64,000 nt of DNA from Arenicola marina (GCA_964019135.1 OZ025249.1:17819088-17883087); one strand, 5' to 3'. Positions 11,918-24,508 are shown, counted from the first letter of the stretch. Made by a program: numbers and translations. Notes: generated by a model not told the origin, from the letters alone.

Positions 11918-13073
11918 TGTACCTCGCTGGTTCCCTTTTCCCATCAGGTCGGTATGCCCCGCTATTTCCTTTTCCCATTTCCGTCGGGCCAGTATACCCC
12001 AATAGTTCCCCTTTTCGCTCTTTCTACCCCTTTCCATCGGGTCAATTGTGTACACTGATTCCTTTCCCCTCCGTCTCTGTTGGTTCCCTTCCCCTCCGTC
12101 CCTGTTGGTTCCCTTCCCCTCCGTCCCTGTTGGTTCCCTTCCCCTCCGTCCCCTGTTGGTTCCCTTCCCCTCCGTCCCTGTTGGTTCCCTTCCCCTCCGT
12201 TCCTGTTGGTTCCCTTCCCCTCCGTCCCTGTTGGTTCCCTTCCCCTTCGTCCCTGTTGGTTCCCTTCCCCTCCGTCCCTGTTGGTTCCCTTCCCCTCCGT
12301 CTCTGTTGGTTCCCTTCCCCTCTGTCCCTGTTGGTTCCCTTCCCCTCCGTCCCTGTTGGTTCCCTTCCCCTCCGTCTCTGTTGGTTCCCTTCCCCTCCGT
12401 CCCTGTTGGTTCCCTTCCCCTCCGTCCCTGTTGGTTCCCTTCCCCTCCGTCCCTGTTGGTTCCCTTCCCCTCCGTCCCTGTTGGTTCCCTTCCCCTCCGT
12501 CCCTGTTGGTTCCCTTCCCCTCCGTCTCTGTTGGTTCCCTTCCCCTCCGTTCCTGTTGGTTCCCTTACCCTCCGTCTCTGTTGGTTCCCTTCCCCTCCGT
12601 CTCTGTTGGTTCCCTTCCCTCCGTCCCTATTGGTTCCCTTCCCCTCCGTCTCTGTTGGTTCCCTTCCCCTCCGTCCCTGTTGGTTCCCTTCCCCTCCGTC
12701 CCTGTTGGTTCCCTTCCCCTCCGTCCCTGTTGGTTCCCTTCCCCTCCGTTTCTGTTGGTTCCCTTACCCTCCGTCTCTGTTGGTTCCCTTCCCCTCCGTC
12801 CCTGTTGGTTCCCTTCCCCTCCGTCCCTGTTGGTTCCCTTCCCCTCGTCCCTGTTGGTTCCCTTCCCCTCCGTCTCTGTTGGTTCCCTTCCCCTCCGTCC
12901 CTGTTGGTTCCCTTCCCTCCGTCCCTGTTGGTTCCCTTCCCCTCCGTCCCTGTTGGTTTCCTTCCCCTCCGTCCCTGTTGGTTCCCTTCCCCTCCGTTTC
13001 TGTTGGTTCCCTTACCCTCCGTCTCTGTTGGTTCCCTTCCCCTCCGTCCCTGTTGGTTCCCTTCCCCCCCGCC
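11918..13073. repeat. 25-bp minisatellite array, about 40 copies, right copy
   Basis: Same unit and same order of variant units as the array at 6828-8105, with several units missing and some one-base indels. Clean units start near 12058. Confidence 0.95.
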
Positions 13074-13093
13074 CCTGTTCTCTCCCCGCTAGG

Positions 13094-13286
13094 GGGCCTC
13101 CCTGGTGTAGTGGTTAGCGCACCAGACCGCAGATCAATAGGTCCTGGGTTCGAATCCGGGCTCGGGCACCTAATCTGGGGCATGTTTCATTCCCTTCATC
13201 CTTCATCGTCTCGGGAGGTTCCTTGGCCCAATTTAGCCTGTATGTGCACAAAAGTGGCCTAAAACACCAACATTCCATTCCATTCC
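13094..13286 (+). mobile_element. tRNA-derived SINE, family 1, right copy
   Basis: Duplicate of the element at 8123-8313, with identical A-box-like and B-box motifs and the same ATTCC tail. It is the same insertion seen twice through the segment duplication, not an independent one. Confidence 0.8.
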
Positions 13287-14196
13287 TCTCCCCGCTACCG
13301 TCCTTGCCGCCCGCCTTGCCGCCCGCCTTGCCCTGCCGCCCTCCCTGGCGCTCTGCTGCGCTGACGCGACAACCCTCACCCCGTTGTGGGAGACTATAGG
13401 GCATGCAGTAGCGCCTTCTTGCGGTCGGCGGCCCCCATGCTAGACCCTTTTGTCGGCATTAAGACATCATTAGGCCGTGCCATTCTGGGGTGATTATCCC
13501 CGGCTAAGATGCACCTGAACGCCCGACGCCACCCACCCCGCTCCTCCCCCGCCCTGGTCTACACACTGCAGATCGATAACGCCGCAGTGGGAGTGTTCTG
13601 TCCCGACATGGCAGTGGCAAGGTGAGGAGCGGTGGTGTGGGTGTGGGGGGTAGGGGGAGGGGTGTTGTGGTTGGGGGGTGGATAGGGGGAGCGGTCGAGT
13701 GGAAGAGATTGACGGGGTGAACTGTTGCGATGAGGGTACTTGCCGGCGCCTTCTTCACCCCTCACTTCAAAAAGTCATAAACAGGTCCCCCTCGGCCCTT
13801 AGACTGACCCCCTATTTACCCCTTCACCCTCCCCTCCCCCCCCCCACACCCCTCTAGCGTCGTCTTATTGAGCAGGAATTTCATAAAAATGTGAACAAAA
13901 CTGAGCCATTTCGGTTAATAAGCCACCGCGTGCTGTATATTCAGGAAGGACGTCACGTGGTTTTTCTTACGGCCGGGAGTCTCCAGTGACTGTCGTAAAG
14001 TGAATATTGCGGGACGCTATGGATGACGACGCCATGATCAGGAATCCGTACTTTAGATTACTGACCAACCATCGAATATGTAAAGTGGTTATACGAGAAG
14101 CTACTTGGCGGATATTTGAATATTTTTTTTAGCCACTGCGATTCGCGTTTTATCTTATGCATAGACGAATAGCAAGGAAAACGATCGACCCTTAGA
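13287..14196. other. non-coding stretch in the right duplicate
   Basis: Collinear with 8314-9217. No gene is seen. Confidence 0.6.
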
Positions 14197-14515
14197 GGGG
14201 GGGACGGTGGGGGTGGGGGAGTGTGGTGGTGTTGGGGCTGCCGGGGGAGGGTGGTGGTTTTCGGGCTGCCGGGGGAGGGGGGTGGAGGTGGTGGGGATGC
14301 CTGGGATGGGGATTGGTGGTGTTGTGGCTGCCGGGGAAGGGGGTAATGGTGGGGCTGCCGGGGGAGGGTGGTGGTGGTGGGGATGCCTGGGATGGGGGTG
14401 AGGCTACCGGGGAAGGGTGGTGGTGGTGGGGGGGGTGAGGCTACCGGGGGAGGGTGGTGGTGGTGGGGGGGGGGGCTGGGGGAGGTGCCGGGGGGAGTGG
14501 GGGGGAGCTGCCTGG
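14197..14515. repeat. G-rich degenerate repeat, right copy
   Basis: Counterpart of 9218-9545, differing mostly in G-run lengths. Confidence 0.8.
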
Positions 14516-15950
14516 GGACGTAGTGCCGGGGTTGTCTGTCTATACTATGTGACCGAGGATTGTACTTACATGACGCTGGGCACTGCTGTTTGACCGGAGG
14601 CACCGGTCTGGAAGAGGGAGTAAAAGAGTCAGGTTAGATTGATAGGCAATGAAGAAGGGTCCATAGCCTTGTTACGCTATGCGAGTAAAATACGTCTTTC
14701 TATAAAGATACGGTGAGACTGGAGAGTCTATGGTTGTGTGGTGAGATGGGTGGGGTAGGTCGGATGGGTGGAGGGGAAGTAGGTTGGGCGACTCCTCCCC
14801 CACCCCTACACATCTCTCTCTCTTACCCACGCCACCCCTACCCACCCCCCCCCCCTTCCTATCTCTCTCCATCTCTCACTGTGCAATCCTTCTATCAAAT
14901 GGAGTTAGAGGGCTAAGGAGGGACAGGACAATACCCTGTAATGTGTCCACCCCACCCCCCTCCGCCACCCGCCACCCACCCCTGATGCACTTCGCCGCCC
15001 TGATCGACCATGCAGAAGTGCCCAGCCATGATTTCATATTGCCGCATCGTCGTATTGCGCTGGCTCTGATCAGTCTGACGCGGGCTCTCTAATCGGCTCA
15101 TCCCCCAATGTCAGTCCCCTCTGGAGACCCGCCCCCCCCCCTCCCCACCCCACCCACCGGGGACGCAGCTCGGTGGGGCGGTGAAGGCGAGGAGGGGGAG
15201 AGGCGGATTGGAGTGGGGGGGGGGGGCGCTTGGGGCTGGAGGCGGGATGAGCGCGCCTTTGAAGCCAGTCGATTAGCCACGACCAAATGCCGTTATCTTC
15301 CTCAAATTGGACAAGAAGAGGACCAATTTGGTCGCATATCTACTCTCTTGACTTGCTGTCCACTGCTTTTTGGCGGCGCGTCATGCCTGTGGGGACAACT
15401 GAATGTCTTGGGTGCACAGTAACAGCCGGGGGGGGGGGGGGGAGGAGCCCGGGACACCTGGCGGCTCTTTCGTCCACCGTAAGACCAAGATTACACACCC
15501 ACCAGCGACGTCCTCTTTTGACCGGAGAGAAACAGCGAATGGGCCGACTACCCGTCATTTTCTCATTTTCAGAAGGGCATCATCTCTTGTTAGCTCTGTT
15601 CATCCTCGGAAGCCTCGGCTCTGACTCAAATTACAGAAAGGTTTATTTTCACCTGCGTCCTAGCCTGCAATGCATCGTTGCCAAAACGACTAATGTGGGA
15701 TGACGGAATACTACATACGCTGACACCCAGCGGACACCCAGCGGGCACTTACGCCGTACTGACGTCATAACAGCGTTTTCACATCATATATCCTCACCTC
15801 GTAGTAGAGATCGTATATTACCTTACATAATCTCTGCTCGTACCAATACTGTCATAGTATTACCATGTTAACAACACATCGTATGAATGCGTTGGTACGG
15901 TTTTACTTACGTTGCATGTTACGTGGTCACCCTTGACTCAGTAGGTGACA
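14516..15950. other. non-coding stretch in the right duplicate
   Basis: Collinear with 9546-10987. No gene is seen. Confidence 0.6.
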
Positions 15951-16061
15951 CTCTCGGCCAGTGTCGGGTGCGCTCGGCAGGTGTCGGGTGTGCTCGGCCA
16001 GTGTCGGGTACGCTCGGCCAGTGTCGGGTGCGCTCGGCCAGTGTCGGGTGCGCTCGGCCAG
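15951..16061. repeat. 20-bp tandem repeat, right copy
   Basis: Counterpart of 10988-11112 with five or six units; here the periodicity is cleaner. Confidence 0.9.
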
Positions 16062-16187
16062 GCCAGCCCGAGAGGTTGATGCCGTGGTTCGGGCACCACC
16101 TATGAACATTATGATGCCTGTGCAGGAGAAATAAAATATCCCATGTCTTGTTTTGCAAAGAGCAGAGTGTTCCCGGATATATGAATC

Positions 16188-19100
16188 CCGTCTTCCGCCC
16201 TACCTGAACAAAATCAAACAAACATGACCCTTACGTTGTGATAAGGTTCTGCTTAAATATTTGCCTTGGCCCGCTGATGGAAGGGTCCGTTTCGCTACAC
16301 TATTTGCTGGTATCAATCTGTTCGTCTGACACTGATTGGGATTTTCACGGTATGTCGGGTGATTATGTCCATAAGGGATTGAACAATGACATTTACATTA
16401 ATGAATAAATATAGTATTAGCAGTGCGTATTTTAAGTTTTTTTCCAATTTAGGCAATATTAGCATTACCATTAGGTCGATTATTGATCAATCACTGCGCA
16501 CTGTGGGAATGATGTGGGCGAGGCAATCGTTCGTGTTACAGAACAAAACCGCTCGGGCAATACGGATAGTTTTTCTAATCAGCCACCATTGCACTGTTCC
16601 TGAACAGCCCCTGAGTGGGGAGCACATCGGCGGGTGCTGCACATCGATCAGCGGCCGTCTCCAGGCGGGTCACTGGTTTTAATACTGTCACGGCTGGCGG
16701 CACAGGAGTCCTGGCTGCGGGGTAGGCGCCTCTGGAGTCAGTGAAATATGTGACGGTGAGGGGTGATGTGGGTGCTTTGTTGGAGGTGGGATGAGGGAGA
16801 GGAGTTGCTATAGTGGGCGAGGGGTGGGGGGTTGTGTTGTATGAATGCAGCCAAGAGCGGCGGGCGGGGGGGCGGGGGGTTGTAATGGTGACTGTACATG
16901 TAATGGGAAGGGTGTAATTTCGGTTTGTTATTATGTGGGGTACTAGTTGAATTTCGAGGAAGTATAACTTGTCCTGGTGGGATGCGTAGTGTGTGTGGGT
17001 GTGGGTGACATATGGCTTCTGTGGTTTGGTCGAGGTGATGGGTGTGCGGATGGCCTGAGTTTGGTCGGCTTGGTGGATGGCAGCGGGGGTGTGTGTGTGT
17101 GGGGGGGGGGGGGTATGTAGATGGCCAGGGTGTAACGTGGAGCGGCGGGGAGGGTATGTAGGTGGGGTATCGGCGCCCTGGGTGGGTTAGGGCGGGTGAA
17201 TGCGAGGGTGATAAGAGAACGGATAAAGGGACACTTTGGCTGTGTGGGGGGTGGGGGCAGCCCGGAGAGGGGTGGTTGATACATCGAGTCTGGGTCGCTG
17301 TGGGGCTGTCTCACGGTTGCCCGGATGTACCTTTAAGTCGGGGTGGGAGGAGAATATTGCATTGTCCTTGCGACAGTGATTGGCGTTTAGCGATTGAGCG
17401 CCTTGTTTGGCGGAGGGAGCCGCCATCTTTTGTCAGCATTAGTCACTCCGCAGCCCCGTGGAGTTCTGTCATCCAGGGTGGAGGGGTGGAGACGAATTTA
17501 GGAGCCTCTGGGGGGTGGGTTGGTGTGTAGACGGGGGTGGGGTTAGGATGGGTGTGTGGACAGGGGGGGTGGTGGTAGTGAGCAGGGAGGTGGTAACGAG
17601 GGGAATGCACGGGAAGTGACTCGTGGAGCTTCCAAACTAGATAGAGACGGCGACTCCCCTATGGGCGGAATCCGGTCGATGTGTATGGGGTAGGGGTGTG
17701 GCGGGGGGGTGAAAGGGGGTGCAGGGCGAGGGGGGGGGGGGGGGAGGGTGTGGAAGACGGAGTGTGAGAAGGAGTGAGGGGCGCAAAAAGTCGGAATGAT
17801 GGGGGGGGGGTCGGGGTCATGGGCCGGTGTGTAGGGGGCATTGTGGTGGTGGGGGGCGGTGCGGGTTGAAGGCTGAATGCTGTAAAAGCCCCGCGAGGCT
17901 TCCCGTAAACTAATTCTTCCGAGATGAAGCCGTCTTGATGGGCGACCAATATAAGCGTCATTTCGTTAGAAACCCATCTTTGGAGCTGATCACATTCTCC
18001 CTTCAGCGATGCTCATAACCACTCCCTCCCCTCCCCTCCCCTCCCCATTCCCTCCCCTCCCCCTCCCCCTCCCCTCCCCATTCCGCCCCTCCCCTCCCTA
18101 CCTTTTCCACCCGCCATGCACCCCCCACCCCCCAGCCACATCCAGCGTTATGCTCACATTGACTGCACGTCCATTGCGCTCTGAGCGTGTATAACATCGT
18201 GAGCACAGACCGGGTAAAGGAAGGGGCAGGGTATAGAGATATACGGCGCAACGTACGTCCCGGTGAAAAGGTAGGCTGGCCTATAGTTTTGGTAGCTATC
18301 CGCCGGGGGTGAATCCCCAGCTGGGCTTTGGCTCGAGTCATTCAGAAAAACAGAGCACGATGCAGGCTGGGTACCGAAAACCCCCATTGTTCCCCTCTCA
18401 ACGAGAAAAACAGTAACGTAATCAGTACGACTAAATGGGATCATTTTCGGTGGAGCGAGCAGACCTTTCACGCAGTCGATGGCGCCTTCTCTTTCATCGG
18501 GTAAGCAAATTTGGCATTTCAGGATGTCTATTTATTTGATCAACCGCCATTTGCCCAAGGGAAGGTTTTTTCGTCCTGAATTGAAACGCCATGCTTTACC
18601 GATACCCATCTCTTTTCTTTACGAATGCGTTCAACTGCTAGTGATATTGATCTGAATCCACTCGCTAACCTTTATCACGCTTCCCTTACGCTTCATCCTA
18701 CATTTCCAATGCTCCAGTGTCTGTATTCTATTAACGGCCCCAAACTGATAAACAAAATAAAATCGTACAGAAATGAACACAAATTTAGTTTAAGGTAGCA
18801 GGGTCAATTGACTAAAATGTTGTAATCCTGGATCGTTAAATTTAAAAGTGGCCTTGTCTGACCCACTAAAAGAGACAGATCGTGAATTCATCATACATGT
18901 TGCAAACGTCGAACTGACATTTCAGAAACATTCTTAATTAAATCATTGAGTACATTTGCTCAGGAATTTACTGAAGCAAAATTATCATTTGTTAAAGATT
19001 CCGGAGTGCAAAATAGGGAAAAATAAAGTATAATATAATAAACTAATAAATTACAATAATAAACGCTGATAGTTTAAATATATATAGGGCAACGTGATTA

Positions 19101-19251
19101 AGCGTAGATTTACAATTATTAGACCCTGACTTGAACTTCGTATTGAAAGTTTGAAACCAAAAAATTCCTTCCAATAAAATGAAAAAAGCCCCACCAGAAC
19201 CCGACTCGGGAACCCGACTCGGGAACCCGGTTTATACGTCTACTGCTAATG
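16188..19251. other. non-coding stretch with strong strand skew
   Basis: From about 16740 to 17860 the plus strand is strongly G-rich, with many G runs (for example 17099-17113 and 17731-17743). At 18022-18135 it switches to C-rich, including a CCCCT-type microsatellite (18022-18090). From 18500 to 19200 it is AT-rich. No gene is recognised. Confidence 0.6.
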
Positions 19252-19261
19252 GGGCGTTAGG

Positions 19262-19529
19262 TTGGTTGATTGGTTGTATATTCAGGACGCTTTAACCACC
19301 TTTGGTCATATCGCGTCAATGGGAGAAGGAAGGGAGAGTGGAGAGTGGAGAGGGAGCCATGTCTCTGGGGGTAACCCCCTACTCTTTGCGAAGAAGGACA
19401 AGAGATCTTTATCCTGCGACCACACAGACATGGCCACAGCGGGGCGCGAACCACCGATCCACGTGCCGTTAGGCTCTCAGGTGGCCAGAGCACTCAATGC
19501 GAGAGGTTGAGCTACCGGGCCGGCCCCAA
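19262..19529 (-). mobile_element. tRNA-derived SINE, family 2, with target duplication
   Basis: On the minus strand the head begins GGGGCCGGCCCGGTAGCTC, with an A-box-like motif (19504-19514) and a B-box-like GGTTCGCGCCC (19442-19452). A body of about 170 bp follows and ends in a CCAA-rich tail (19262-19278). The element is flanked by a perfect 10-bp direct repeat, GGGCGTTAGG, at 19252-19261 and 19530-19539, the expected target-site duplication. Relatives of its body occur at 23107-23214, about 39470-39530, 45917-46020 and 56808-56915. Confidence 0.8.
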
Positions 19530-19539
19530 GGGCGTTAGG

Positions 19540-20380
19540 CCCGAAATGAGGAAATCTTCTTTGTCTAATCAAAAACGATGAAATCGCAGTCAGTTATATT
19601 GAGAGCGATCGCTGCAAATATATGGAAAATATGGGCGGAAACGTCGTGGAAAGTCCACGTCATCGGGACTGGGATCATTATTTTGACAACATTTTGAACT
19701 ATTATAAGTGCAATAGAGAATGAATTAGATCTACACTTCATTCACTTATAATAATAAGCCAGTGCGTACTATATTTGGCGGGTTGATTACGAATGGTATT
19801 TATGTCTATTAACAACATGCAGACACTTTTACGAAAACATTTTACGGTATCGGAAAAAAACTCACTTTCAGATCTACGTGGCGTTCAGTATGGATTTATA
19901 CCTTGTGATGGGTTGAGTGTCCGATGGGTGTACCGTCCGGGGGGCCCCTGAACCACTGGCCAGACAGACATGTACTTTTCATGGCGTATGAGGAGAGACA
20001 AGCTCGTCACGGTGAAACAATAGAGCTCAGCGGCCACAGACACAGCAACGATAGACTCCCATTCATAGGAGTCTCGACTGAGCACTTCCGGCATTGATCG
20101 CCATATATATATATATATATATACATATATATGTACTATTGTCTGATTCGGTTCGGCAGACTGCGGCTGTCTGATGTAATGAAATAATGGTCCCTTTTAT
20201 GGCACTGAGTTGTTGGGAAATCTGTCCTGAGCTGTGTCGACTGAGTAGATGGAGACGCGGGTGCCCGGGGCGGGTGCCCCCCACCCCACCGCCCACGGTG
20301 ACCTCTGTGAGCATGTTTATTGCATGACTACACACGTGGTTGTGTTTCATGGCGTTATATATGTATGAGGGACTGGGTGC
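19540..20380. other. non-coding stretch
   Basis: Mostly AT-rich, with an alternating TA microsatellite at 20103-20130. No gene is seen. Confidence 0.6.
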
Positions 20381-20518
20381 ATTTCTTTGGTACCTCGGGT
20401 ATATACCAAAGGTAAGCCGAATACACACATTGCGCATCGGTATACCTCCAGACAATGCTTTCACCCGGGTCGGGTGCGCGTATGTGAGAGCCCAAAACGT
20501 CCGACTACCCAAAACGTC
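20381..20518 (+). repeat. left arm of a spaced inverted repeat
   Basis: Contains ATTTCTTTGG near 20381 and TGTGAGAGCCCAAAACGTCC near 20483. Both recur in reverse complement, in mirrored order, at 20942-21245. The inner ~35 bp are close to identical between arms and the outer ends are more diverged. Confidence 0.6.
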
Positions 20519-20941
20519 CTACATAGCTAAGAACCAACGAACAGTTACATTTGACGTTTCAATCATTCACAATCTGGTGATATGAAACCACGCTAGTTTT
20601 GTATCGCTTAGATAGCAATGTACGAATAACACTTGAGGGGAAGCACGAAGGGGGTGGTGGGGGGGGGGGTGGATTTAAGTGTGGGGCGGTGCATAACAAG
20701 GCACGGAGAAAATAAGCGTTAGCGGTATTTTAGAGCCTTAATTGGCCTCTTTGCCCTCTTTTGAACTTGTCACACCCTCCCGCCGTATATCTATCAATTA
20801 AAACAATAATTATGTGAGGTCGGGACCATCTTAAGGACATGGACAAACTCTGGTCATGGTTCTTGTGATATATTTATTCGTGGATGCTCCAGTTGTAGCT
20901 AACTGTGCATTATGTTGTAGGTGTCAAAATCCTGATCCTGG

Positions 20942-21245
20942 CCCGTTTTGGGCGGTCGGACGTTTTGGGCTCTCACATCCGTATGTTTACCGGATGCCGA
21001 TCGTCTCCCGTTCAAAACAGCCTGGGATATTTGGGAGAAAATTGGCAGGCGATATATCTGCTGCCTCGTTTTCTTTTCTCTGCACCACTTGCAGCCATTT
21101 TGTATACATTTATCTACTCCATTGCACGAGATCCTTGTGATTTGGGCTGGTGTGACCATTGCATTGGCATACGGCATAGCCCTATTGGCACACCCGGAAG
21201 AGGTTGAGTATACTAGGCGGTATACCCGTACGGTCCCAAAGAAAT
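20942..21245 (-). repeat. right arm of a spaced inverted repeat
   Basis: Reverse-complement relative of 20381-20518, with about 170 extra bases between the conserved inner and outer parts. It could be two opposed copies of one dispersed repeat or a decayed foldback element. Confidence 0.55.
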
Positions 21246-21620
21246 GTATGGCATGTATGGGGCTTAATAGACGATGGCATTGGGGAATAAACATTTAAGA
21301 ACAACAATTCTGGAGCAAGACAAATTTAAAAGAAATCCTGCATATAATCAATGTTATTGGTCTCGCACGTGAGCTATATATAGCTTAACACAGAGGCAGA
21401 GGCGGGCGTTTGTGGGGTTGGGCGGTAGGGGAAAGGGTATAACATTTTAGGGGGTGGCGATAGCATCAAGGTGAACAAAAACGAGAGGAAATTCTGGCAG
21501 AATGCGAGTTGATATCAGGCTTATACTAATATTTCATAGAAACGATTTTCTCTCCCAGAATGCTATTTGGTCCCGCTGCTCTAAATTCACGAAGCGTTGT
21601 CAGATAATTATGTAACAGAT
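21246..21620. other. non-coding stretch
   Basis: Unique sequence with no recognised gene, element or notable repeat. Confidence 0.5.
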
Positions 21621-21621
21621 T

Positions 21622-21713
21622 CACAATTTGTCACTTTTATGAGCGTGCGGCGTGATGTAAAAAATTGAAATTACATCACAGATTTTAAAGCGCTACATTA
21701 GTGACAAATTGGT
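21622..21713. repeat. nested palindrome or hairpin-forming element
   Basis: Outer arms CAATTTGTCAC (21624-21634) and its exact complement (21701-21711) enclose inner arms GTGATGTAA (21652-21660) and TTACATCAC (21671-21679). A decayed inverted-repeat transposon remnant is one explanation. Confidence 0.6.
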
Positions 21714-23106
21714 GTTTTATCCCGGGTTAAAATAAATCACGGGCCAAATGTATTCAGGTCAGACGCGCTTGTCAGTCAGCCAGCATCTTCTCCAGATAAA
21801 GTCATTTCGCTTTGGCGTGGGAGGTACTCTGGGCGTGTAAGAGGGTTCACTAGGGTTAGTGGGGTGGGGGCTGGCGCTGGGGGAAGGGGCGGGGTGGGTT
21901 CTTGGGTTTTAGGATGGTGGGGACGGGCGGCTACCGGGGAGGGGGCTTATATGGAGTGGAAGTATGTTAGTGTCTTCAAGCACTCTCTCAAGTCTAGACC
22001 CTCGAGACAGAGGGGGCTGGAATTCACTTCCATAAGCTCCAGCGGTTATCTGGGGGTAAGGGAAGGTGTGTGTGTGTGTGTGTGTGTGGAGTCGGGAGGG
22101 CCGTGACGGCGTGCCCCCGGGGCAAAGGATGGCCGCGCGGAGCCATAGGGTTGGAGGGTGTTGGGTGTGGAATAGGTAGTGGGGGACGATGAAATTGGGT
22201 ACGCCGGAAGTCAGACGGATGGGTGTGGGAGGAGGGGTAGCCACTGGGCACTGGGAACGAAGGATGGGGCGGAGGGGAAAATGGCCAGGGCAGAAAGGAC
22301 GGGTGTGGGTAGAAGGATTGATCTGTGTGTGTGGGTGGGTGTCGGAGGAGGGCGGAGTGGGGGGGGGGGGGGGTCATGTTTCAACGTAAACTAGGGGAAT
22401 GTGGAACTGATAAATGCGTGGGTGAAATGGGTGAAACCTACTTTGGGGTTTTAGGAAAGGTCCAAGTGCGGGAGAGTGAGTGGGTGACGCTCCTATCCCA
22501 GACAACGGGAGGTGTTGCGGAAGAGAAGATCTGATCGAGCTTCGCTAGCGCCCGCTGCTCCCGTACCCAACATTGGCTTCCCAGAAGTACTGCATTGATA
22601 AGATCCCCCTCAACGCACTTTGATCTGTCATAAGATGGGTGAGTGGGAGGGGGTGCGGGGCTGTGGGGCTGTGAGGCGGGGTGGGAGGCCCCCAGAAGTC
22701 GGCCAAAGCCAGAAATAGAAAGACTTCCAGAGGGGCAAACAAGTAGGGTGATAAAACGGCGTAAAGCGTCCTTGTGATGGCGGTGAGCGATGATGACAGG
22801 CCCGAGTAACCAGCGGGGCAGAAGTAACTTTGATGTCGCGTGTCTTTGACTGTGCTGAAGGGAGGGACGTAATTTAGTGGGCAAGACTGATCGCTGTTAG
22901 TCGACGGAAAGTTTTGGTTTTTTGGTGAAGCCGGTAGCGTGAAATCATACAGCTTGTGAGACATTTGTTGGTATAAGACCATTGAGGGCGGCACAAGTAC
23001 GGGAAATATTTGTTATTCTTGACTGGAGAGTTTTTAATGTCGCCTATTTGTCTATTATTCGCGAATTGCAATACATAGTACTGCCATGAACCACGCACAC
23101 ACCTAT
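21714..23106. other. non-coding stretch with a TG microsatellite
   Basis: G-rich from about 21850 to 22380, with a TG repeat at 22067-22087 and a G run near 22360-22373. No gene is recognised. Confidence 0.55.
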
Positions 23107-23214
23107 AATCTTTCTTCGCAAAGAGTAGAGGGGTTACTCCCGGAGTCATGGCTCTTTCCTATATTGACCCTACTCATTGTCGCGATATGACCTACAGAGA
23201 TTCAAACGTCCTAC
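23107..23214 (+). mobile_element. fragment related to SINE family 2
   Basis: Shares TTCTTCGCAAAGAGTAG and CGCGATATGACC, in the same order, with the body of the SINE at 19262-19529 but in the opposite genomic orientation. The tRNA-like head is missing. Confidence 0.6.
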
Positions 23215-24508
23215 TGAAACTGTTGCTTTGCTTTCCGGCTGCCTATCAAAGCAGACGGCATGCATATCCCAGCCATCTCATCCTTACCATTGTTGGTATG
23301 CGGCATATTAACCTACATCATTGTACCATTGTACGTCTATTGATTGGTGGTAGTACATGTGTGTGACGGTTGAACGCCCAGTACACGTTGGAAGCTATTG
23401 TCATGTGATCTATGCTTACGCCAAATGTCCATGTTAATGTCCGTTCGGTCTTTCTGATAATGGAGCGGTGGTTGTTGTGGCAGTGGACAGGACTGGGTGG
23501 GCGGTTGGGTCGCAGTGAAAGGAACGTACTGGTGCTATATACCACTTTTGAGCACATGAAGACTACTTTGGATCAGAAGTAGCGTGTGTGGTGGGATACA
23601 CCTACCTTGTTCTGGCCTGTGTCGTATATGATTGGTGGAAAATAGTGCAACATTTCTAATAACGATCGTTACAGCTGGAAACAATGGCTCTATTGGGCGG
23701 CTCGGCGGCAAATTGTTGTTGTGTCCAGTCGGCTAAGGGCTCATTAAAAGGAGTAAGCCCGATGTCTTGAAAGTGGGATCGAATGCGTATGTATATATCT
23801 TTATATTGTGCTGCATGTTGGAATGTTCCGAGGAACTAACAGAAGAGCTGGATTCATACTTTTGACGAATACGCTTTCTTCTATGCCCTCTACAAAAATG
23901 TAATGTTGCCCTCGAAGACTGCAAAAAGACAAGACGTTTTAATGCAGCAATGAGGGATGTATTTTCATGACATTTTGTTGAAAATTCCGAGTCTATCATG
24001 CCCGCCCCCCCCCCCTTTAATAGGCCAAGATACTTGATCCGCTTCTGTTTTTCCCATAAATCATATAGCACATTGTGCCAGCCAAACATGACAGATCCCT
24101 TTGAGCTTTGTCATCAACACCTGACAATATATTATGAATATTATGACGCACACTTCACAAGCTGTCATATAGCTCTACGCAAGCTCTGTATGCGAACCAA
24201 CGCCAACTAGTCAACACCATTGGCGCAGGCTAGTCGGAGGGCGACATGTAAAGCTAATGAAACTTTAACGATAAAAAGCCTTCATTCAGCAAGCCCTATA
24301 GCGCACGCGCCGGTGACATTCAATGAAACCGACTAGGCTGATCAAAGTTTAACGACCACTCCCTCTAGGAGGCGGGAAGGGGCGGGCAGGGGAGGGGGGG
24401 GGGGGGCTGGATAGAGTGATAATACGCATCTCATTGGTTTAATGGCAACGTGCCATATGATCCGTATCACATAGCGGAGTAATACTTCACCAAAAAAACG
24501 TGGACCGT
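23215..24508. other. non-coding stretch
   Basis: No gene is recognised. Contains a C run (24003-24014) and a G run (24390-24405). Confidence 0.5.

Larger units (their letters stand above)
11435..16187. repeat. right copy of the ~4.8 kb duplicated segment, starting at the gap
   Basis: Begins immediately after the gap with the same sequence as 6336 onward and stays collinear with the left copy to 16187, where the left copy runs into the gap. It is about 150 bp shorter, mainly because its 25-bp array has fewer units. See the finding on probable false duplication. Confidence 0.93.

Noticed and set aside
13504..13765. Minus-strand proline-rich frames (also at 8521-8791)
   Set aside because: They exist in both duplicate copies but differ by a frameshift between them, as expected for non-coding C-rich DNA.
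20856..21140. Possible signal-peptide exon for the receptor
   Set aside because: It would end in phase 2, whereas the next recognised exon requires phase 1, and it overlaps the inverted repeat.
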